64,000 bases of DNA from Acidobacteria bacterium RIFCSPLOWO2_12_FULL_68_19 (GTDB taxonomy: Bacteria > Acidobacteriota > Vicinamibacteria > Vicinamibacterales > UBA2999). Position numbers and translations under genes: made by a program. Where the stretch lies: the NCBI GenBank assembly GCA_001767525.1, contig MELF01000046.1:62001-126000 (forward strand), in the 5' to 3' direction. Shown in pieces: positions 25,052-33,761 of the stretch; within the stretch, counting starts at the first letter, position 1, and every line of letters starts with the position of its first letter. A model generated the notes under the pieces. The model searched no databases. It was not told where the DNA came from and worked only from the letters and a program-made list of their open reading frames with translations.

Positions 25052-25282
25052 ATGGGCGTGACTAAGCGGGCAACTATCTATCTCGATGCCGACCTTCATC
25101 GAGCTGTCCGGATGAAAGCTGCAGAGATTGAGAAGTCTGTTTCCGATTTGGTGAACGCTGCGCTCCGGCGCAGCCTCGCAGAAGACGCAGATGATCTCGC
25201 CGCGTTTGGCGACAGAGCCAAGGAGCCGAACCTTGACTTCGAGGCCGTCGTGAAGGATCTCCGGCGTCGTGGCAAACTATAG
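25052..25282 (+). CDS. relB: RelB-like ribbon-helix-helix antitoxin
   Basis: Antitoxin of 76 residues. TKRATIYLDADLHRAVRMKA is a standard ribbon-helix-helix beta-strand and helix A, followed by AEIEKSVSDLVNAALRRSLA as helix B; the acidic C-terminal region (EDADDLAAFGDRAKEPNLDF) would bind the toxin. It runs opposite to the attC array direction, so within its cassette it is antisense and must use its own promoter. Overlaps relE by 14 bases. Confidence 0.9.
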   Translation: MGVTKRATIYLDADLHRAVRMKAAEIEKSVSDLVNAALRRSLAEDADDLAAFGDRAKEPNLDFEAVVKDLRRRGKL

Positions 25283-25526
25283 GCTTCTCATCAAGCCGTC
25301 GGCCGGCAAGGAGATTGAAGCGCTCCCGAAGCAGGAGCGCCGACGGATCGTCGCGAAGATTTCGTCTCTGTCGCGCGACCCGAGGCCGCCGGCTTGCGAA
25401 AAGCTCTCGGGCCAGGACCGATACCGCCTTCGACAAGGGAACTACCGAATCCTGTACGAGATTCAAGACTTGGCTCTTATCGTCGTGGTCGTCAAGGTCG
25501 GTCATCGTCGCGACGTCTATCGGTAG
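25269..25526 (+). CDS. relE: RelE-type toxin
   Basis: Toxin of 85 residues from GTG 25269. ANYRLLIKPSAGKEIEALPK is the typical N-terminus; DPRPPACEKLSGQDRYRLRQ then GNYRILYEIQDLALIVVVVK and VGHRRDVYR give the RelE core, with the basic residues and C-terminal H-R-x-D-x-Y-R motif implicated in mRNA cleavage. It appears intact. The 14-base overlap with relB couples translation. The following attC site F begins seven bases after the stop on the array's opposite strand. Confidence 0.92.
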   Translation: MANYRLLIKPSAGKEIEALPKQERRRIVAKISSLSRDPRPPACEKLSGQDRYRLRQGNYRILYEIQDLALIVVVVKVGHRRDVYR

Positions 25527-25532
25527 CCGTCC

Positions 25533-25601
25533 GCCGAACGCTGCGGCTCACCAGCGGCCGCTCACGATCGCGCGGCCGACTGGTGCAGCCGCTGGTTATG
25601 C
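25533..25601 (-). repeat. attC site F
   Basis: Minus strand: left core GCATAAC, arm CAGCGGCTGCACCAG, variable middle, arm CTGGTGAGCCGC, right core GTTCGGC. The left arm holds one extra G relative to the right arm. Cores each differ from RYYYAAC/GTTRRRY at one position. The arms are unrelated to the A/B/E family, so this is a second attC type, 69 bp long. Confidence 0.75.
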
Positions 25602-25625
25602 CGCCGGTTGCCAGTCCACCCGCCG

Positions 25626-25645
25626 CTATGTCATCTTTGACATAG
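25626..25645 (+). promoter_or_regulatory. Palindromic operator before higB-like/XRE pair
   Basis: Perfect inverted repeat CTATGTCA-TCTT-TGACATAG, ten bases before the GTG of the toxin gene. Eight-base half sites of this kind are typical autoregulatory sites of XRE antitoxins. It contains a TTGACA that could serve as a -35, though no convincing -10 lies 17 bases on. Confidence 0.65.
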
Positions 25646-25655
25646 ACGGACCGCC

Positions 25656-26015
25656 GTGGCCGGACATCCGGATAAACCGCTCGTGTGGCTCCACGGTGAG
25701 ATCAAGACGCCACCGTTCAGCGAGGCCGGACGCGTAGAAGCCGGATTCCTCCTGCGGCGGCTTCAGCAGGGTGAAGTGCTCGCTCTCCCGCACGCCCGGC
25801 CGATGCCCGGCGTCGGCGCCCAGTGTCACGAACTCCGGATCAACGACGGCGACCACGCCTGGCGCATTATGTATCACGTCGAAGCTGACGCCATCGTCAT
25901 CCTTGAGGTGTTCAGCAAGAAGACCGATGCCACGCCGCAGCAGACGCTGGACATTTGCCGGAAGCGCCTGGCGGCGTACCGGGATGCGATTGGGAAGAAG
26001 GGGAAGAAGAGGTAG
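25656..26015 (+). CDS. Gp49/HigB-like RelE-superfamily toxin
   Basis: Toxin of 119 residues. KPLVWLHGEIKTPPFSEAGR, then EAGFLLRRLQQGEVLALPHA, RPMPGVGAQCHELRINDGDH, WRIMYHVEADAIVILEVFSK, and KTDATPQQTLD reproduce the phage-derived Gp49-like (HigB) family along the whole length. An XRE antitoxin follows four bases later. Both are antisense to the array and preceded by a palindromic operator. GTG 25656 is assumed as start because the conserved region begins eight codons later and the frame has a stop just upstream. Confidence 0.9.
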   Translation: MAGHPDKPLVWLHGEIKTPPFSEAGRVEAGFLLRRLQQGEVLALPHARPMPGVGAQCHELRINDGDHAWRIMYHVEADAIVILEVFSKKTDATPQQTLDICRKRLAAYRDAIGKKGKKR

Positions 26016-26019
26016 GGCC

Positions 26020-26352
26020 ATGAAACGCGACAAACAGCGACGACTGGAGCGTGCCGGCTGGCGGGTATCGAACACCGCGGCGTTCCTGGGATTGACCGCC
26101 ACGGAACAACGCTTCATCGACCTCAAGCTCGCTCTCGCGGCCGGACTCCGCCAACTCCGAGAGCGCCAGGGGCTCACCCAGGCGGCGCTGGCCAAACACC
26201 TCGGCTCGAGTCAGTCCCGAATCGCGAAGCTGGAAGCCGCCGATGCGTCGGTCAGTGTCGACTTCATGATTCGCTCACTGATTAGCGTGGGTGCCGGTCC
26301 CGCCGAGATCGCCAAGATCATCAGGACCGCCGCCGCGCACAAAGCGGCATAA
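26020..26352 (+). CDS. XRE-family antitoxin
   Basis: Antitoxin of 110 residues. The central helix-turn-helix reads GLRQLRERQGLTQAALAKHL then GSSQSRIAKLEAADASVSVD, standard for antitoxins paired with Gp49/HigB-like toxins (toxin-first order). The first 35 residues (RAGWRVSNTAAFLGLTATEQ) match the N-terminal extension usual in this pair. ATG 26020 follows the toxin stop directly. The stop TAA at 26350 lies inside the core sequence of attC site G. Confidence 0.9.
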   Translation: MKRDKQRRLERAGWRVSNTAAFLGLTATEQRFIDLKLALAAGLRQLRERQGLTQAALAKHLGSSQSRIAKLEAADASVSVDFMIRSLISVGAGPAEIAKIIRTAAAHKAA

Positions 26353-26416
26353 CGACCGCGAATGAGCGGCGGCGCGACAGCGTCAGTGCCGCGCCGTCCG
26401 CTCCATTCGCTTGGGC
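26347..26416 (-). repeat. attC site G
   Basis: Minus strand: core GCCCAAG, arm GCGAATGGAGCGG, middle containing CGCGGCACTGACGC, arm CCGCTCATTCGC, core GTTATGC. One G in the left arm is unpaired. Total 70 bp. Cores deviate from consensus at one position each. The stop codons of two different cassette genes, one on each strand, fall inside the site. Confidence 0.78.
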
Positions 26417-26607
26417 CCCCGTCTCGGCCGCAGCCTCCGTTGCCGCACGCGCGTGCCAAGGCGCCTGGGCGGAAGGGACACCGTCGGCGTGTCGTCCGGC
26501 TCGCGTTCCAGTGCGGCAAGAATCGCCTCGATGTCGTTGCCGTGTTCCCGGGCGATCGCGGCACGATGTTTCCGGACCTCCTCGACGATGGGATCGCGGC
26601 GCGTCAT
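26383..26607 (-). CDS. Small partner (probable antitoxin) of PIN toxin
   Basis: Protein of 74 residues. TRRDPIVEEVRKHRAAIARE then HGNDIEAILAALERE is a short helical block found directly downstream of PIN-domain genes of this type, so it is probably the antitoxin or a structural partner (from memory; no DNA-binding fold is recognisable). The C-terminal 15 or so residues are Arg-rich, and the last codons (KRMERTARH) are encoded by attC site G itself. The ATG overlaps the PIN gene stop by four bases. Confidence 0.65.
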   Translation of the reverse strand: MTRRDPIVEEVRKHRAAIAREHGNDIEAILAALEREPDDTPTVSLPPRRLGTRVRQRRLRPRRGPKRMERTARH

Positions 26608-27080
26608 AGCTCTGGCTCCATCAGCTCTTCAGGCGTGCAGATGATCGGCGGCACCATGCCGGCGGCACGAACCGCCTCCTCGATCTTGCCACGGATGCTG
26701 GCGTTGGCAAGATGCCTGAGGTTCCAGGTCAAGAGGTACTCCATGCCGTTGGCCGCCGCAATGCCAACATGCGCGGCATCTACCCGAGCGTTCCTGGGCA
26801 GCGTCCCGCGCTCGACGAGGTCTCTGGCAAGGTCGACCACCCGCCGGCCGCTGGCCAGACGTGGAATCCCACGAAGTGCCGCCAACCTGCGGGCCGCAGC
26901 CTCTGGATTGCCTCGGCGTGCTTCGGCTACCACGGTTCGGGACACATAGAGATCGAACCGATCGCGACGTTTCCACCACTCGCGTGTAATCTGCTGGTAC
27001 GCCGATTGGATGAGATCCTCAGTGGGCAATGCGACGAGATAGCTCACGATTGTTGTTTCGAGGTAGACCTTCGATTTCAT
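26604..27080 (-). CDS. PIN-domain ribonuclease toxin (VapC-like)
   Basis: Protein of 158 residues. SKVYLETTIVSYLVALPTED gives the first acidic residue of the PIN site (Glu8 in place of Asp), SRTVVAEARRGNPEAAARRL the second (Glu), and NARVDAAHVGIAAANGMEYL followed by LTWNLRHLANA the Asp and Asn near the C-terminus. The YLETT-x-x-S opening is typical of the subfamily encoded upstream of a small downstream partner rather than classic VapBC. It starts 34 bases after the right core of attC A, as expected for a cassette gene. Confidence 0.85.
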   Translation of the reverse strand: MKSKVYLETTIVSYLVALPTEDLIQSAYQQITREWWKRRDRFDLYVSRTVVAEARRGNPEAAARRLAALRGIPRLASGRRVVDLARDLVERGTLPRNARVDAAHVGIAAANGMEYLLTWNLRHLANASIRGKIEEAVRAAGMVPPIICTPEELMEPEL

Positions 27081-27113
27081 CGTGGGCTCTGAATCACTTC
27101 GTTAGTTTCGTCG

Positions 27114-27183
27114 GCCCAACGTTCGCGATGAGCCGCGCGCTCACGATACCAGCGGCGCCGACGGCTCCATCGCGGGGTTCGGC
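27114..27183 (-). repeat. attC site A (best conserved)
   Basis: Minus strand: left core GCCGAAC, arm CGCGATGGAGCCG, loop region TCGGCGCCGCTGGTATCGTG, arm CGGCTCATCGCG, right core GTTGGGC, a perfect GTTRRRY. The left arm has a single extra G, the extrahelical base that fixes polarity. Length 70 bp. The upstream ORF ends inside it and the next cassette gene (PIN) starts 34 bases beyond. Confidence 0.88.
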
Positions 27184-27581
27184 AGCGTAATTTCGACGCT
27201 CTCAATTCCGAGACTTCCATAGAGGGCAACGAGGTCCTCCAAATACAGCAATTCGACCGAGGCACCAAACCACTCCCGAAGTCTCTTCTCGCAGCCACCT
27301 TTCGCCAATGGGCCGAGGATGAACACAAACTCCGCCTGGCCAATCAACGCAGCCTCGCGCTCTCGCACGCCACCACGCTTGAATGTCTGGCCGGTTGAAT
27401 GCTCGATCTCGACGATTAGCGGAATCCGCTCGGGTCTTTCCCCGTAGACATCGGGGCGAACGTCCCCAGTAATCACCGAATCAATGAGTCGCGGCTGGAT
27501 GTGGATTCGGGTCGCGCCTCGATCTTGAGCCACACGAATCGCATACGGAAATCCGAGCCACTCGCCGGGAATTAGCTCCAC
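27141..27581 (-). CDS. Uncharacterised cassette protein
   Basis: I do not recognise a family. The 146-residue product contains GDVRPDVYGERPERIPLIVE followed by IEHSTGQTF, which resembles the P-D then E-x-(K/E) arrangement of PD-(D/E)xK nuclease-like folds, although the usual Lys is Glu here; it then has GQAEFVFILGPLAKGG and a helical C-terminal part. The last residues (NPAMEPSAPLVS) are encoded by attC A and are probably not part of the ancestral protein. It sits 24 bases after a small DUF413-like gene in the same cassette. Possible roles (defence, nucleic-acid binding) are speculative. Confidence 0.6.
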   Translation of the reverse strand: MELIPGEWLGFPYAIRVAQDRGATRIHIQPRLIDSVITGDVRPDVYGERPERIPLIVEIEHSTGQTFKRGGVREREAALIGQAEFVFILGPLAKGGCEKRLREWFGASVELLYLEDLVALYGSLGIESVEITLPNPAMEPSAPLVS

Positions 27582-27605
27582 TGTTGCCTCCGCCCGCGAA
27601 TCGAT

Positions 27606-27860
27606 TCAAATGCCCCACACCTTGAGATCCTCAACCGCGAAGCTCAAGTCGGTCGCGCCCGCACGATACTTCAGAAACGCGACCTCGTGCTCGGTCTCAG
27701 GTTCGGCTGTGCCCCGACACGCTTCAACAAAGTGCCTTTGGGCCTCGGTGCTCGGAATTCGATCACCTGAGGCTAGCGCCTCGTAGAAGGCCATGGACCT
27801 TCGCAATAGGTGTCTCTCTCTTTGTGTCAGCGCGCCGGTCTGACCACTCTCAATTGCCAT
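27606..27860 (-). CDS. Small DUF413-like protein
   Basis: Protein of 84 residues from ATG 27860. TQRERHLLRRSMAFYEALAS then GDRIPSTEAQRHFVEACRGT and AEPETEHEVAFLKYRAGATD follows the pattern of DUF413/MaoP-like and related short proteins: a helix, a G-x-R-x-P-(S/T)-TE turn, an F-V-x-x-C-x-G block, and E-x-x-(F/W)-x-K-Y. Function of such short members is unknown. First gene of the array next to the presumed attachment region; no ribosome site is obvious. Confidence 0.55.
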   Translation of the reverse strand: MAIESGQTGALTQRERHLLRRSMAFYEALASGDRIPSTEAQRHFVEACRGTAEPETEHEVAFLKYRAGATDLSFAVEDLKVWGI

Positions 27861-27970
27861 ATCCAAGGTGTCGAATCATTGGGCAATCACACAAGTCGAG
27901 GATGTTCGTAGCCGGTTGCAGCCATCAGCTGCCGAACCAGTATTGATTGGACCGCTCCAAAGCGCTCGAT

Positions 27971-28268
27971 CCTTGCGGCTAACGCGGGAGCACATCGCCT
28001 CACGCGTCAGCCGCAACTCCATGATTGGCGGATGGTAGCATGCCGTCCGGAGCGCCGAGCCGCCGGCGGTTAGCTGCCCCGTCACGGCCGCAACGTCACG
28101 GCGATGGCCGCCACCACGGCGGCTAATCCCGCGGATGCGGAAGAGAGGCGCGCATGCACAAGTAACAACTCCACATGGGCTCGGCGCAATCCAAGGCGGT
28201 TGAACGCGCCGCCCGTTGGACGCGCAGCGTGCGGCTAACGCCGGCCCGCTGCGACGCCTCCTGCGGCG
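27971..28268 (-). other. Attachment-region candidate (attI/relic attC cores) between array and integrase
   Basis: The 409 bases between the first cassette gene and the integrase stop hold no convincing gene. They contain repeated core-like words: GGCTAAC (27977-27983, 28233-28239), GGCTAAT (28121-28127, and 28268 onward overlapping the intI stop) and GGTTAGCT near 28069, plus the exact GTTRRRY matches GTTGAAC (28199-28205) and GTTGGAC (28215-28221). A hairpin TTGCGGCTAACGCG/CGCGTCAGCCGCAA spans 27974-28016. I infer that this is attI plus remnants of cassettes; the exact crossover site cannot be told. Confidence 0.5.
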
Positions 28269-28269
28269 G

Positions 28270-29259
28270 CTAATGCCCGACTGGCCTACGCATGAGCCGA
28301 TCCGCCGGGCTTCGCACCGCCGCCGCCCCGCGATTCAATACGTGCGTATAGATCATCGTCGTGCTGACATCGCTGTGACCGAGCAGCTCCTGAACCGTGC
28401 GGATGTCGTACCCGTCCTCGAGAAGGTGCGTGGCAAGAAAGTGTCGAAGCGTGTGCGGACCGACACGCTTCGCCATCCCCGCGCGGCGCACCGCTGCGGC
28501 AATGGCCTTCTGCACCGCCGACTCGTGCAGGTGAAAGCGAGACGGTGGCCCCCAGCGCGGATCTCGACAGATCCGCGACGCAGGAAACAAGAACTGCCAC
28601 GCCCAGTCGGTGGCCGCGCGTGGATACTTTCGGGCAAGCGCGTCAGGGAGCACCACTCGCCAGGCGCCCTCCCGCAGATCGGCCTCGTGCACCCGCCGCA
28701 CATCGTCCAGATGCCTGCGCAGCGGATCGACCACGCCGCCCGGCAGCATGGTCGTCCGGTCTTTCTGTCCCTTCCCGCGCCTCACCGCAATCTGCCGGCG
28801 ATCGAAATCGATGTCTTTCACCCTCAGCTCCAGGCACTCTTCCAGGCGCAGACCGGCGCCGTAGAGCAGCATCGCGATCATCCACATCACGCCGTCGAGC
28901 CGCGACATCACGGCAGCCACTTCGTCCAGGCTGAGCACGACGGGGAGACGCAGCGGCTGCTTCGCCCGAACCACGTGCTCGATCTGGCCGATGGGAACGT
29001 GCAAGACCCGTTCGTACAAGAACAGCAGGGCCGCAAGCGCCTGGTTCTGGGTCGATGCGCTCACCTCCTGCTTCACTGCGAGCCACGTCAGGAACGCCGA
29101 AACGTCCGGCGCTCTCAACGGCGAGGGATGTGCCTTGCGGTGGAAGACAATGTACCGGCGAATCCAGGTGACGTACGCCACTTCCGTGCGCCGGCTGTAA
29201 TGGCGGGCGCGGATGGCCTCACGAACGCGATCGAGAAGCGTTGGGCCGCTCGACTCCAC
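28270..29259 (-). CDS. intI: Integron integrase (tyrosine recombinase)
   Basis: Recombinase of 329 residues that would excise and insert cassettes at attC and attI sites. The SAM-like N-terminal domain ([20 protein letters not shown]) is followed by the catalytic domain with Arg138 in GAGLRLEE, a Lys in RRGKGQKDR, His269 and Arg272 in [14 protein letters not shown], His295 in LLGHSDVST and nucleophile Tyr304 in [11 protein letters not shown]. The IntI-specific insert is clear at about 200-245: [20 protein letters not shown], close to the same region of IntI1. It starts at GTG 29259 and stops inside a GGCTAAT core. Transcription runs toward the cassettes, opposite to class 1 integrons. Confidence 0.95.
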   Translation of the reverse strand: MESSGPTLLDRVREAIRARHYSRRTEVAYVTWIRRYIVFHRKAHPSPLRAPDVSAFLTWLAVKQEVSASTQNQALAALLFLYERVLHVPIGQIEHVVRAKQPLRLPVVLSLDEVAAVMSRLDGVMWMIAMLLYGAGLRLEECLELRVKDIDFDRRQIAVRRGKGQKDRTTMLPGGVVDPLRRHLDDVRRVHEADLREGAWRVVLPDALARKYPRAATDWAWQFLFPASRICRDPRWGPPSRFHLHESAVQKAIAAAVRRAGMAKRVGPHTLRHFLATHLLEDGYDIRTVQELLGHSDVSTTMIYTHVLNRGAAAVRSPADRLMRRPVGH

Positions 29260-29305
29260 CCGACGACGACGCCATCGTCAACGGCGCGGTGGCAAATGGG
29301 GGGGC

Positions 29306-29326
29306 GGCGGGCCGTAAAGGCCCGCC
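29306..29326 (-). terminator. Hairpin after SMP-30-like gene
   Basis: GGCGGGCC-GTAAA-GGCCCGCC is a perfect eight-base-pair hairpin beginning immediately after the stop codon of the SMP-30-like gene and 47 bases before the intI start. No T-run follows; it may be a terminator insulating intI or a dispersed hairpin. Confidence 0.55.
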
Positions 29327-30341
29327 CTACTTGGCCCGGGTGGTGATTCCCTGGGCGAGCGTGCGCACCTTGAATACGGCGCCGGCCCCGACGATGTAGA
29401 GCGTTCGCCGGTCGGCGCCGGCGAACGCCACGTTCTGCGGCTTGCGAAGGGTGAAGCGCTCGCCGCCCCAGACGACCGGAACGACGCCAAGATGCTCGCC
29501 GCGCGGACCGAAGATTTCGATGCCGGCGTTGGTGGCGACGTACAGCCGGCCGTCGTTGTCGACGGCAAGTCCGTCGGCGCCGTTGTCTTCCGCAATCAGC
29601 GGGTCCTCGTGGCCGGCGATCCTCAGGCTCCTGTAGCGGCCGAAATTCCGGCGGTTCCGCAGCGTGCCGTCGGCCGCCACGTCGAAGGCGAGCAGGTACT
29701 CGCCGTCCTTGTCGTTGGCGTAGAGCACGCGCTCGTCCGGGCTCAGGATGACGCCGTTCGGGTTGGCGATGTCGCCAACGACCCTCGCGACGCGCCCGCC
29801 AAGCTCTTCGGAGGCGCTCAGCGCAGGCGCCAGGTAGTACACGCCGTCGACGTCGGTGAAATAGATGCCGCCCCGACTCGAGACGACGAGGTCGTTGAGG
29901 CGGTTGAAGGGCGTGCCGTTGTAGCTGTCGGCGAGCGTGGCTTCGGCGTCGGGCGGATAGAGGACCCCGACCTTCTCGTTGCCTGCCGCCCGTTGCACCG
30001 AGATCAGCCGTCCCCTGGCATCGAAGCCGAGCCCGTTCGAGCCGTTCGAGCGCTCGACGAAGGTCGACTCGTGCCCCGCCGCGTCGATGCGGATGATCCG
30101 ATCCGCCTCGGTGAAGAGGAGACTCCCGTCCGGCATACCGACCGGACCTTCGGTGCGCCGGAAGCTGCCGCTGACCAGCTCCACGGCCGTGCCGGGCGCG
30201 AAGACGCCGGCAATCGCGGGAGCCTCGAGACTGCGAGGCGGGGGAGGCGTTCGACGCTCTTGTGCCTCCGCTCCAACGAGGCACAGGGCCACAGAAGCAC
30301 AGAACACCATCGTGAAGGGGCGGCGCCGTGTTCCTGTGACC

Positions 30342-30352
<11 letters not shown>
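29327..30352 (-). CDS. Secreted SMP-30/gluconolactonase-family protein
   Basis: Six-bladed beta-propeller lactonase-like protein, up to 341 residues with a signal peptide (MVFCASVALCLVGAEAQ from the internal ATG 30310). Metal-site residues appear as RRTEGPVGMPDGSLLFTEAD (Glu), FNRLNDLVVSSRGGIYFTD (Asn) and NPNGVILSPDERVLYANDKD (Asn and Asp), the standard SMP-30 calcium or zinc ligands. Probably hydrolyses a sugar lactone or similar ester in the periplasm. It overlaps the end of the TonB receptor gene by 11 bases and may be its operon partner. The start at 30352 gives an unusually long n-region; 30310 is a reasonable alternative. Confidence 0.88.
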
Positions 30353-33647
<3,295 letters not shown>

Positions 33648-33745
33648 GACGTTCTCCTCTCGGGTGCTAGGAATGGACGGGAATTTAGGGGCTAGATATT
33701 ACCAGACCGGCGCCGCCCGGTTCTGAGCCCAACGCCCAACGTCTC

Positions 33746-33751
33746 TATAAT
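33746..33751 (+). promoter_or_regulatory. TATAAT -10 box directly before the ThyX-like gene
   Basis: A perfect TATAAT ends ten bases before the GTG start, so transcription would begin within a few bases of the start codon. No Shine-Dalgarno is present and the -35 region (near 33723) is weak. Confidence 0.55.
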
Positions 33752-33761
33752 CATTGCGCTC

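Larger units (their letters stand above)
23125..29259 (-). mobile_element. Chromosomal integron: integrase plus cassette array
   Basis: Composite element. The IntI-type recombinase (28270-29259) lies at the right end, transcribed leftward. To its left are a region with attI/attC-like core sites (27971-28268) and then cassettes separated by attC sites A (27114-27183), G (26347-26416), F (25533-25601), E (24410-24452, half) and D (23125-23186, degenerate). All sites have the same orientation, judged from the unpaired base in the left arm on the minus strand. Cassette genes: two uncharacterised ORFs; PIN toxin plus partner; HigB-like/XRE (antisense); RelBE (antisense) plus HigBA; SpoIIE-type phosphatase. 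Integrase direction equals array direction, unlike class 1 integrons. Confidence 0.82.

Noticed and set aside
27876..28085. Small minus-strand ORF in the attachment region
   Set aside because: Composition is not protein-like, no ribosome site, and it is made largely of core repeats and hairpins.
28270..29259. Alternative reading of the recombinase as XerC/D or phage integrase
   Set aside because: The [12 protein letters not shown] insert and the flanking sequence are specific to integron integrases, and attC sites lie adjacent.
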